DNA from: Lachnospiraceae bacterium
GTDB taxonomy: Bacteria; Bacillota; Clostridia; Lachnospirales; Lachnospiraceae
Length of the DNA stretch: 6,239 bases
Direction of reading: 5' to 3'
Assembly: GCA_020860745.1 (NCBI GenBank)
Contig: JAJBTR010000013.1
Coordinates: 353 to 6,591 of the forward strand
Below the pieces are notes generated by a model. It was given only the letters and a program-made list of their open reading frames with translations. It was not told the origin of the DNA and searched no databases. Below are positions 1 to 6,169 of the stretch, piece by piece (the stretch's first letter is position 1; every line of letters starts with the position of its first letter). Made by a program: the position numbers and the translations under genes.

Positions 1-90
1 TTACCGTTCCGTCAGCAATACGAGAATTCTTATCTTCCATTTTCAGGATTACATAATCAATTGCAAATGCAATGATAATTATTATTTCTC
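1..90 (-). other. AT-rich region downstream of glpK, possible start of another gene at the window edge
   Basis: No intrinsic terminator is visible after the glpK stop. A 14 bp palindrome, ATTGCA-aa-TGCAAT, lies at 60-73; as RNA it folds at best into a 5 bp hairpin with no following U-run. A minus-strand frame is open from the TTG at 95-93, which overlaps the glpK TGA, to the left edge (31 codons); it contains an ATG at 40-38. Its translation begins with a run of isoleucines and other hydrophobic residues and then turns charged, as in a small membrane protein. Neither start has a well-placed Shine-Dalgarno sequence, and 31 open codons in AT-rich DNA can occur by chance. I cannot decide whether a gene starts here. 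Confidence 0.2.
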
Positions 91-1584
91 TCAATCCTCC
101 GCCCAGTCCAGCGACCGCGTCACTGCCTTGCGCCAGCCCTTGATCAGGCGCTCTCTCGTCGCCTCATCCATGTCGGGCGTAAAGGTATCCGCCAGATTCC
201 AGTTTTCACGGATCTCCTCCAGGCTTTCCCAGTATCCCACGGCAATACCTGCCAGATAAGCTGCTCCCAGGGCCGTGGTCTCCACGCACTCCGGCCGGAG
301 CACCTCCACGCCCAGCATATCCGCCTGGAACTGCATGAGGAAATTATTGTTCGAAGCACCGCCGTCCACGCGGAGATTCTGAATCTTCACACCGGACTCT
401 TTCTCCATAATCTCAATAATTTCCTTAGACTGATATGCCATAGCCTCCAGAGTAGCTCGGATAAAATGCGCTTTATTGCAGCCGCGGGTGAGGCCGACCA
501 CCGCGCCTCTCGCATACTGATCCCAGTAGGGTGCGCCGATTCCGGTGAAGGCCGGAACCACATACATGCCGTTGGTATCCGGTACAGAGCGGGCATACTC
601 CTCCGTTTCCGCCGCGTTTTTCACCATCTGCATCTCATCGCGGAGCCACTGGATGCCGGCGCCCGCCACAAAAATGCTTCCCTCCACCGCATACTGCACT
701 TTTTCATCCGTGGAAGCAGCGATGGTTGTGATCAGTCCGTTTGCCGACAAATCCGCTTCCTCGCCGATATTCATCAGGATAAAACCGCCGGTACCGTATG
801 TATTTTTTACCTCTCCGGGCTCAAAACAGCACTGGCCGAACAGAGCCGCCTGCTGGTCGCCCGCCGCGCCGGAAATGGGGATGCTGGCGCCCAGGACATT
901 TGTCTCCGTGTAACCGTAGACATGGCTGGACGGCCGTACCTTCGGCAGCATGGATTTCGGAATGTTAAAATACTCCAGAATTTTCTCATCCCAGCAGAGA
1001 TTATGAATGTCAAACATCATCGTCCGGGCCGCGTTTGTATAATCCGTCACGTGAACGGTGCCTCTGGTCAGCTGCCAGATCAGCCAGGTATCGATGGTTC
1101 CGAAGACCAGATCGCCTTCCTCAGCCGCCTCCCTGGCGCCCTCCACGTTGTCAAGAATCCAGGCTACCTTGGACGCGGAAAAATATGCGTCCGGTATCAG
1201 CCCGGTCGTCTGGTGCACATACTCTCCCAGTCCGTCCGCCTGCAGTTTTTTAATTCGGTCCGCCGTCCGCCGGCACTGCCAGACGATGGCGTTATACACC
1301 GGTTTCCCCGTATGCCGGTTCCAGACCATCGTCGTCTCTCTCTGGTTGGTGATACCGATCGCCGCCACGTCCACTGCGGAAATGCCCAGCTTCGCGATCG
1401 CCTCCATGGAAACCGCCAGCTGCGACGACCAGATCTCCATCGGATCGTGCTCCACCCAGCCTGGCTGAGGGTAAATCTGTGTAAACTCCTTCTGTGCTAC
1501 GCTGCAGATATTCCCCTGATGATCAAAGAGAATCGACCTGCAGCTGGTCGTCCCCTGATCCAGAGACATGATGTATTTTTTCAT
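91..1584 (-). CDS. glpK: Glycerol kinase GlpK (FGGY carbohydrate kinase family)
   Basis: Cytoplasmic enzyme that phosphorylates glycerol with ATP to sn-glycerol 3-phosphate, trapping glycerol in the cell. The 497 aa length is normal for the family. Visible signatures: the phosphate-binding DQGTTSCRS at residues 9-17; glycerol-contacting R82-E83 in TNQRETT; Y134 in DAYFSASK; D243 in [11 protein letters not shown], the expected catalytic base; YGTGGF at 263-268; and the C-terminal FGGY motif around 407-430 ([14 protein letters not shown]). The start ATG has AGGAGG 6 nt upstream. The segment before GDQQ (219-238) has neither the YHFYG/YHFFG phospho-acceptor histidine of Bacillus/Enterococcus enzymes nor the GGTR fructose-bisphosphate loop of the E. 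coli enzyme. It is the last complete gene of the cluster, 356 nt behind the DUF1667 gene. Identification is secure; the regulatory inference rests on motif comparison from memory. Confidence 0.98.
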   Translation of the reverse strand: MKKYIMSLDQGTTSCRSILFDHQGNICSVAQKEFTQIYPQPGWVEHDPMEIWSSQLAVSMEAIAKLGISAVDVAAIGITNQRETTMVWNRHTGKPVYNAIVWQCRRTADRIKKLQADGLGEYVHQTTGLIPDAYFSASKVAWILDNVEGAREAAEEGDLVFGTIDTWLIWQLTRGTVHVTDYTNAARTMMFDIHNLCWDEKILEYFNIPKSMLPKVRPSSHVYGYTETNVLGASIPISGAAGDQQAALFGQCCFEPGEVKNTYGTGGFILMNIGEEADLSANGLITTIAASTDEKVQYAVEGSIFVAGAGIQWLRDEMQMVKNAAETEEYARSVPDTNGMYVVPAFTGIGAPYWDQYARGAVVGLTRGCNKAHFIRATLEAMAYQSKEIIEIMEKESGVKIQNLRVDGGASNNNFLMQFQADMLGVEVLRPECVETTALGAAYLAGIAVGYWESLEEIRENWNLADTFTPDMDEATRERLIKGWRKAVTRSLDWAED

Positions 1585-1940
1585 GTCCGCCTCCTCTCTA
1601 TAATAGATAATGTTTTTCCCTGAACATACAGGATCACAAAGTAATCCCTTAACCAGACTCCCGTAAATTTCGCCTGCTCGTCATTCAACCATATTTCCAA
1701 ACCACTCACGCATTCTTAAAATATGTGAATACTCTTTTTCTCCTGTGTTCAGAGGAAAGACACGATCTCTTTCGTCATAAACAAATACAAATTCTATAGC
1801 TGACTGATTTCTGACGAATTACATGATACTGGTTCTGGAATTAAGGAAGCATGCATTTTGGCACATTCTCGTACCGAGCACAGTCACATCAGCGACATGT
1901 TTCCAAACACCCCATACCCAGCCTTTTCATTTCTGTATCG
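1585..1940 (-). other. Intergenic region between the DUF1667 gene and glpK
   Basis: This AT-rich gap contrasts with the 2-15 nt spacing of the preceding genes. It holds a 45-codon open remnant (1681-1818, listed separately). A short hairpin lies at 1631-1648 (GGATTAC-TTT-GTGATCC on the minus strand, with a G-U pair); it has no U-run, so it is not a terminator. A TGTTT-gg-AAACA palindrome lies at 1898-1909. A TATTAT box 8 nt before the glpK Shine-Dalgarno is too close to it to act as a -10 element. I see no convincing promoter or intrinsic terminator, so glpK could be read through from upstream, or have a promoter I cannot recognise. Confidence 0.5.
1681..1818 (-). pseudogene. Orphan 45-codon C-terminal coding remnant, unknown family
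   Basis: The minus-strand frame from 1818 to a TGA at 1683-1681 translates to a soluble, charged, protein-like sequence, including EFVFVYDERDRVFPLNTGE and a tail with ILRMREWFGN. It is preceded directly by an in-frame TAA (1821-1819), and between that stop and the protein-like part there is no ATG, GTG or TTG and no ribosome binding site. The only internal ATGs are within the last 11 codons. The composition looks coding (few low-complexity stretches, mixed charged and aromatic residues) but codons are A/T-rich compared with the neighbouring genes. It may be the surviving 3' end of a deleted gene, or chance. I do not recognise the family. Confidence 0.3.
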
Positions 1941-2300
1941 TCAGATACCTGCAACTTCCTTCGTTGCAATAATCGGCACCCCCGTGTCCGCGATATTCTC
2001 CACGATCACCTGACCGATGTGAACCGGCGCCGTCACGGTAATCCCTTTCAGCTGCCTGACACAGTCGTGTATCTTCCCCTTCGGAATATCCGACGCTGTC
2101 TTGACGGACACCATGCCGCCGCCCTCCACCATGACGGTGGAAGTGACGATACGTGTGGGATTGGTGAGTTCTTTTCTGGCATAGTCATCGCCCCGTTTGC
2201 AGGTGTTGCCGGTGACGGACACGACCTTGCCGTCCTCCATCTCAGCAGACAGATTGCACCCCATCGGGCATCCGATACAGATTAATTCCCGCTTTTCCAT
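1941..2300 (-). CDS. DUF1667 family four-cysteine protein, probable Fe-S electron carrier of the G3P dehydrogenase system
   Basis: Small soluble protein of 119 aa. Residues 8-38 hold four cysteines in the order C8-x2-C11-x3-C15-x18-C34, followed by K-R-G. This resembles the N-terminal [4Fe-4S] segment of formate dehydrogenases and other molybdopterin oxidoreductases, including the intervening DGKVVSVTGN stretch. The remainder (about 45-119) is a small domain that I recognise as DUF1667, a family usually found beside GlpA-like dehydrogenases. The gene starts 2 nt after the stop of the preceding flavoprotein gene, with GGAGGAGG inside that gene's 3' end as ribosome binding site, which suggests coupled translation. 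The natural inference is a Fe-S subunit that replaces GlpC, but no cofactor or partner can be proved from sequence. There is no signal peptide or membrane segment. Confidence 0.9.
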   Translation of the reverse strand: MEKRELICIGCPMGCNLSAEMEDGKVVSVTGNTCKRGDDYARKELTNPTRIVTSTVMVEGGGMVSVKTASDIPKGKIHDCVRQLKGITVTAPVHIGQVIVENIADTGVPIIATKEVAGI

Positions 2301-2302
2301 CT

Positions 2303-3565
2303 CTATTCCTCCTCCGTCTTCACGATGATTTTTTCAAAAGGAAGCTGTTTTTCCAGGACTTCGCGCTTTAGTACAACTTCCTCCATCTCGCCGGGCGCTA
2401 CCACCGGACGCTTTTTGTGCACAATACGCTCGCCGTCCAGGTACACGCTGACATAACAGTTTTTCACAATCCATCCCACGCGGAAGCGGACCGTCATCTT
2501 ATCCTGCATATGGTCCACATGGACAGAACAGGGAACGGTATAGCGGACGTCGCCCTGCGGCACGACTGGGATAGCCCCCTCTTTTTCCTCCTCGCCGCGG
2601 AGGATGTAGTCTGCCGCATGCCGCCCCGCCATCGCGGCTTCCTCGGACACAAAATCAACCAGGTCATGCACATGAAGGACATTTCCGCAGGCAAACACGC
2701 CCGGGATGTTTGTCTCCAGGCTCTCATCCACGACAGGCCCGTTTGTGATGGGATTTAACTCCACGCCCATCCCTCTGGAAAGCTCGTTCTCCGGGATCAG
2801 ACCGCAGGAAAGCAACAGAGTATCGCAGGTGTACTCTTCCTCCGTACCGGGAATCGGGCGGCCGGTGTTATCCACCTCCGCCAGTGTGATGCCTTCCACT
2901 CTCTCTTTGCCCTTGATGTCCACCACGGTATGGCTCAGCTTCAGCGGAATATCAAAGTCATTTAAGCACTGAACGATATTTCTCTTTAAACCGCCGGAGT
3001 AGGGCATCAGCTCCGCCACTACTTTGACCTTCGCGCCCTCCAGCGTCATACGCCGCGCCATGATCAGACCGATATCACCGGAACCCAGGATAACGACCTC
3101 GCGCCCCGGCATAAAGCCCTCAATATTCACCAGACGCTGCGCCGTACCTGCGGAGTAAATGCCCGCCGGGCGATAACCGGGGATATTCAAGGCTCCGCGC
3201 GGACGCTCCCGGCATCCCATCGCCAGAATTATGGATTTTGCCTGCACCTCGGTCAGTCCCTCATCCTTATTTAAAAGAGTAACTACCTTATCCGCGGAGA
3301 TATCCAGCACCATGGTCTCCGTCTCATAGGGGATCCCAAGCTCCAGAACCTTATCAATATAGCGCTGCGCATATTCCGGCCCAGTCAGCTCTTCCTTAAA
3401 CGTATGCAGGCCAAAACCGTTGTGAATGCACTGGTTTAAGATGCCGCCGAGCCCATTGTCTCGCTCTATAATTAAAATGTCCTCTATCCCATTTTCTCTG
3501 GCTGCCGCCGCCGCTGCAAGTCCTGCGGGGCCGCCGCCGACGATCATTAAATCACATTGTCTCAT
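2303..3565 (-). CDS. FAD/NAD(P)-dependent oxidoreductase (pyridine nucleotide-disulfide oxidoreductase fold) of the G3P dehydrogenase cluster
   Basis: Flavoprotein of 420 aa. The N-terminal dinucleotide fold has GGGPAG at residues 10-15 with the acidic E34 ending the second strand; GGILNQCIHNGFG follows at 40-52. A second, NAD(P)-type nucleotide fold has GSGDIG at 161-166. The FAD-closing motif GVFACGN is at 289-295, then HDLVDFVSEEA. About 90 C-terminal residues after 330 form a strand-rich domain. Unlike dihydrolipoamide dehydrogenase-type enzymes it has only one cysteine (C46) near the flavin, so no active-site disulfide is expected. Its start has GAGGAG 8 nt upstream and lies 15 nt after the GlpA-like gene. 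It occupies the GlpB position and is close to GlpB in length, but it carries two nucleotide sites. A role passing electrons between the G3P dehydrogenase and NAD(P) or another carrier is inference. Confidence 0.93.
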   Translation of the reverse strand: MRQCDLMIVGGGPAGLAAAAAARENGIEDILIIERDNGLGGILNQCIHNGFGLHTFKEELTGPEYAQRYIDKVLELGIPYETETMVLDISADKVVTLLNKDEGLTEVQAKSIILAMGCRERPRGALNIPGYRPAGIYSAGTAQRLVNIEGFMPGREVVILGSGDIGLIMARRMTLEGAKVKVVAELMPYSGGLKRNIVQCLNDFDIPLKLSHTVVDIKGKERVEGITLAEVDNTGRPIPGTEEEYTCDTLLLSCGLIPENELSRGMGVELNPITNGPVVDESLETNIPGVFACGNVLHVHDLVDFVSEEAAMAGRHAADYILRGEEEKEGAIPVVPQGDVRYTVPCSVHVDHMQDKMTVRFRVGWIVKNCYVSVYLDGERIVHKKRPVVAPGEMEEVVLKREVLEKQLPFEKIIVKTEEE

Positions 3566-3580
3566 AGGGCCGTCTCCTCA

Positions 3581-5017
3581 TCACAGATTATCTGTGTGCG
3601 TCCGGCGAGTCAGGCCGGAAGCCATAGCGGTATTACGGATGTCCGCAAACTCCGTGCCGCACTCCCGGGCCAGAATCTCCATCGTCCTCGGCGTGCAGAA
3701 TCCCGCCTGGCATCTGCCCATGCCCGCTCTCGTGCGCCGCTTCACGCCGTCCAGCGTCGTCGCGCCCAGCGGACGGTGAATCGCATCCAGCACCTCACCC
3801 TCCGTCACGGTCTCACAGCGGCATACAATCTTGCCGTAAGCCGGATTCTCTGCAATCAGCTTTTTCTGCTCTTCTTTCGAGAGAGAATCAAAATCTACAA
3901 TACCTTTTCTGGTCTCGATAAAATCTTCTTTCTCCGTCAGCTCCAGAATCCCTGCCACGATATCACGGACATAGAGACCGACCGCCGGCGCGCTGGAAAG
4001 TCCCGGCGACTCAATACCGGCCACATCAATGAATCCCTTTGCATCCGCCGCCTCACCGATGATAAAATCTCCCCGGTCGTCATGGGCACGCAATCCGGCA
4101 AAGGAGGTGATTACCTGCCTGCGCGGAATCGTGTTGACAGACAGCTCCGCCATCTTCTGCAGCGTCGCCAGCCCGTCCGCTGTGGTATTCACACCGTCTT
4201 TATCCTCGATATCCACCGCAGTCGGTCCCATCAGCAGGTTGCCGTGCACCGTCGGGGTCACCAGGACACCTTTTCCCATCTTGCTGGGAAGCTGGAAAAT
4301 CGTGTGGTATACCAGGTCTCCTACACTCTTATCGAAAAGACAATACTCGCCTTTTCTTGCCACGATGCTGATTCTATCCTCACTGACCATATTGTGGAAG
4401 ACATCCGCATAGACGCCTGCCGCGTTGACTACAACTTTCGCGGACACATCCCCCTGACTGGTGTGAAGCATATACCCCTGCTCCCCCTTTTTGATATCCA
4501 GGACTGTTGTGTTCAGCTTAAACTCTACGCCGTTCACCGCAGCGTTCTCCGCGTAAGCAATGTTCATGCTGAACGGACAGACGATGCCGCCGGACGGGAT
4601 CCGCAGTACAGCGTAGACAGAATCCGCCAGATTCGGCTCCAGTTTTAACGCTTCCTCGCGGGATAAAATTTCCAGTCCATCCACGCCGTTGACATGGCCG
4701 CGCTCCAGCAGTTCCTGCAGTTTCGGAACTTCCTCCTCGCTCTGACACACCACCATGGAACCGTTTCTCTTAAAGGGAAAATCCAGCTTCGCCGCCATCT
4801 CCCCCATCATCCGGTTGCCCCGGACGTTCAGCTTCGCCTTCAGGCTGCCGATGGGCGCGTCAAATCCGCCGTGGACAATGCCGCTGTTGGCTTTACTCGT
4901 CCCTTCGCACACATCGGTCTCTTTTTCCAGCACACAAATGTCCAGCTTGTAGCGCGACAACTCCCGCGCCACAGCGCATCCCGACACTCCGGCGCCGATG
5001 ATTACAACATCATACAT
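3581..5017 (-). CDS. glpA: GlpA-like FAD-dependent glycerol-3-phosphate dehydrogenase with C-terminal BFD-type [2Fe-2S] domain
   Basis: Oxidises sn-glycerol 3-phosphate to dihydroxyacetone phosphate using FAD. The 478 aa protein has a DAO/GlpA fold: GAGVSG at residues 8-13, the flavin-contacting SKANSGIVHGG at 41-51, NAAGVYAD at 198-205, FAGLRAHDD at 306-314, and GIESPGLSSAPAVG at 334-347. The C-terminal domain has C399-x-C401 and C436-x4-C441, the bacterioferritin-associated ferredoxin-like pattern expected to bind [2Fe-2S], as in E. coli GlpA. The frame stays open upstream to 5131, but I chose the ATG at 5017: TAGGAGGAG lies 5-13 nt before it and the Rossmann motif begins at once. The upstream extension has no Shine-Dalgarno. 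No membrane anchor is present. A related 2-hydroxyacid or L-2-hydroxyglutarate oxidase is the alternative; the flanking glpP and glpK make G3P the likely substrate. Confidence 0.92.
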   Translation of the reverse strand: MYDVVIIGAGVSGCAVARELSRYKLDICVLEKETDVCEGTSKANSGIVHGGFDAPIGSLKAKLNVRGNRMMGEMAAKLDFPFKRNGSMVVCQSEEEVPKLQELLERGHVNGVDGLEILSREEALKLEPNLADSVYAVLRIPSGGIVCPFSMNIAYAENAAVNGVEFKLNTTVLDIKKGEQGYMLHTSQGDVSAKVVVNAAGVYADVFHNMVSEDRISIVARKGEYCLFDKSVGDLVYHTIFQLPSKMGKGVLVTPTVHGNLLMGPTAVDIEDKDGVNTTADGLATLQKMAELSVNTIPRRQVITSFAGLRAHDDRGDFIIGEAADAKGFIDVAGIESPGLSSAPAVGLYVRDIVAGILELTEKEDFIETRKGIVDFDSLSKEEQKKLIAENPAYGKIVCRCETVTEGEVLDAIHRPLGATTLDGVKRRTRAGMGRCQAGFCTPRTMEILARECGTEFADIRNTAMASGLTRRTHTDNL

Positions 5018-5351
5018 TCTCTCTCCTCCTACTTGCTTTTTATCGTGAAATGCGAGCATTTGTATTTTATGCACACATTTTACCACCTGCATAAATCCGG
5101 ATATTTTTATTACATTCCGGCACTTGCTCAATGATTGCCATCCGGCATTTAAAACAATATTATCTGCCCTTCATAAAACTCCGCATATTTACCTAAAAAT
5201 CACATCATCATCACATGCCGGATCACGCTGTCTGAAACACTGGACTACGGCGAAGCTTTCAGGGACTGCTATTCTCGTATCAGACGGTGCAGGCTGCAGA
5301 AGTTATTTTTCAACAGTTCCTTAACACACTTTTATAAAATCTCCGCTTCCG
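5018..5351 (-). other. Intergenic region between glpP and glpA, probable leader/promoter region
   Basis: This 334 nt stretch contains no convincing gene. The glpP stop is not followed by an intrinsic terminator. A weak promoter candidate, TTGAGC (5131-5126), 16 nt, TAAAAA (5109-5104), lies about 87 nt before the glpA start. A 14 bp palindrome, AAATGC-ga-GCATTT, at 5048-5061 and an 8 bp ATCCGGAT palindrome at 5095-5102 sit between it and the start codon, where an operator could act. CCGG recurs four times between 5095 and 5220. The 5220-5330 part has a long imperfect inverted arrangement (CTGAAA at 5232-5237 against TTTCAG at 5257-5262) and looks like a noncoding repeat unit. A 24-codon frame starting at 5141 has no ribosome binding site. 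Confidence 0.45.
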
Positions 5352-5923
5352 CTACAATTCCCACACATCCGTGTTGGTAGACGAGATTGCCACCGCCCCG
5401 GCATGAAGCGCGTTCATCACATCCTCTTTATCCGAGATCAGGCCTCCGCAGATAATCGGAATCCGCAGCGTGTCCGCCAGTCTCCTGGTAATCTTCGGCA
5501 TCACACCGGGCAGAAACTCAATCATATCCGGCTTCCCCGTATGCTCCTGCTTTTTCAGATTCTGCAGCGCAAGGGAATCCAGCATAAAAAAGCGCAGGAT
5601 AGTAAACAGACCCAGTTCCCGCCCGCGGCGGATCAGCGCCGGACGCGTCGAGATAATCCCATCCAGGTCAGTAAGCTGCTTTAAAAAGTCGACCGTGACT
5701 TCCTTGTTGCCCAGGCCGGCGATCAGATCAATATGCACGATCGCCACTTTCCCGGCCCCTCTCACTTTTTTACAATATCGGAAATATTGCAGATGTTCCC
5801 AAACAGGATAAAAACAACCTTCGCCTCCATCCGGCAGCAGCGCTCCACACCGTCCCAGTCCTTCACCGCCATGATGACCGGATTAAATTCTATGGTCTCG
5901 GCAATTCCGGCAATATCAGCCAT
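5352..5923 (-). CDS. glpP: Glycerol-3-phosphate-responsive antiterminator GlpP, reading frame split by a -1 frameshift
   Basis: GlpP binds leader mRNA in the presence of G3P and allows read-through of terminators before glp genes. Translation from the ATG at 5923 (AGAAGGGGG about 8 nt upstream) runs 53 codons, including NPVIMAVKDW and KVVFILFGNICNISDIVKK, then meets TGA at 5764-5762. The other frame continues without losing a residue: VRGAGKVAIVHIDLIAGL, DGIISTRPALI, LRFFMLDS, MIEFLPGVMP, IICGGLISDKEDV, HAGAVAISSTNTDVWEL, ending at the TAG at 5352. Together about 190 aa, the usual length, with the expected TIM-barrel-like motifs. The C-terminal part can be read as a separate 137 aa protein from GTG at 5765, which overlaps the TGA as GTGA, but it lacks a Shine-Dalgarno and the first strands of the fold. 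Either programmed frameshifting, a recent inactivating deletion, or a sequencing error in the A-run explains this. Confidence 0.93.
5714..5771 (-). promoter_or_regulatory. Candidate -1 ribosomal frameshift site in glpP
   Basis: In the initiating frame the codons are GTA AAA AAG TGA, giving the heptamer A AAA AAG (5771-5765) in the correct phase, the same heptamer used in E. coli dnaX. The stop follows at once. After a 7 nt spacer (5764-5758), GGCCGG (5757-5752) can pair with CCGGCC (5719-5714), extended inside by CGATC (5743-5739) with GATCG (5724-5720). An alternative 7 bp stem is GGCGATC (5745-5739) with GATCGCC (5724-5718). A slip back by one base gives K-K-V-R-G, restoring full-length GlpP. 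No upstream Shine-Dalgarno-like stimulator is visible. The inverted repeat overlaps conserved codons and could be coincidental. Confidence 0.35.
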
Positions 5924-6072
5924 CTGTTCTTCCCCCTTCTCCTGGTCTGAGCGACCTTACATCCATGCAACTGCAGATGCGCTTTCCTAATATAAACGAA
6001 ACTGACTGCTTCTCAGTCTTCACGAAAGTCGATTCGTCCCAAATAAAAACCACCTAAACAGAGTGTTTGTAT

Positions 6073-6113
6073 AAAAAAAGAGCAAAGTGAACCAGATATA
6101 ATCACTTTGCTCT
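6073..6113 (-). terminator. Intrinsic terminator upstream of glpP
   Basis: On the minus strand a perfect 12 bp stem, AGAGCAAAGTGA (6113-6102) with TCACTTTGCTCT (6090-6079), closes an 11 nt loop and is followed directly by a T-run (6079-6073). This is a classical rho-independent terminator for leftward transcription. The plus-strand side lacks a T-run, so it is one-directional. It is 150 nt upstream of the glpP start. It either ends an unseen upstream gene or is a leader attenuator of the glp cluster of the type GlpP controls in Bacillus. Confidence 0.85.
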
Positions 6114-6140
6114 CTGAAGTCTCGCTGCAATTACATAAAT

Positions 6141-6169
6141 ACCTTAACACAGTCAGCCGTGTTTTTCAA
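6141..6169 (-). promoter_or_regulatory. Weak sigma-A-type promoter candidate ahead of the leader terminator
   Basis: TTGAAA (6169-6164), a 17 nt spacer and TAAGGT (6146-6141) read leftward. The -35 matches the consensus well, the -10 only at three positions; TGTAAT at 6135-6130 is a better -10 but lacks a properly spaced -35. If real, transcription would start around 20 nt before the terminator stem, giving a short attenuated leader for glpP. Confidence 0.25.

Noticed and set aside
1602..1607. TATTAT box immediately before the glpK ribosome binding site as a promoter -10
   Set aside because: Transcription would start at or inside the Shine-Dalgarno sequence, and no acceptable -35 lies 16-18 nt upstream.
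466..1623. Long plus-strand open frame of 385 codons antisense to glpK
   Set aside because: It is rich in Arg, His and Pro and has no recognisable motif; it mirrors a GC-rich, strongly conserved gene on the other strand, which commonly opens antisense frames.
1631..1648. Hairpin in the glpK leader as an intrinsic terminator
   Set aside because: The stem is short with a wobble pair, the loop is 3 nt, and no U-run follows.
1851..2285. Plus-strand open frame of 144 codons spanning the gap and the DUF1667 gene
   Set aside because: Most of it is antisense to the DUF1667 gene; its His/Arg-rich composition is typical of a shadow frame and there is no ribosome binding site at its start.
3557..4648. 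Plus-strand open frame of 363 codons antisense to the GlpA-like gene
   Set aside because: Same reasoning: the opposite strand carries an intact flavoprotein with motifs throughout, and this frame shows no protein family features.
5018..5131. N-terminal extension of the GlpA-like protein to 516 aa
   Set aside because: The 38 extra residues are not conserved-looking, the upstream ATG lacks a Shine-Dalgarno, and a near-perfect AGGAGG site serves the ATG at 5017 directly before the Rossmann motif.
5067..5141. 24-codon minus-strand frame in the glpP-glpA gap as a leader peptide
   Set aside because: No Shine-Dalgarno and no regulatory codon run; likely chance in AT-rich DNA.
5188..5222. CATCATCATCAC microrepeat followed by a T-run on the minus strand as a terminator
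   Set aside because: The repeat does not form a stable stem before the T-run.
5352..5765. The 137-codon frame as a complete stand-alone GlpP
   Set aside because: It begins inside the conserved fold, its GTG start has no ribosome binding site, and the missing N-terminal third is encoded just upstream in another frame.
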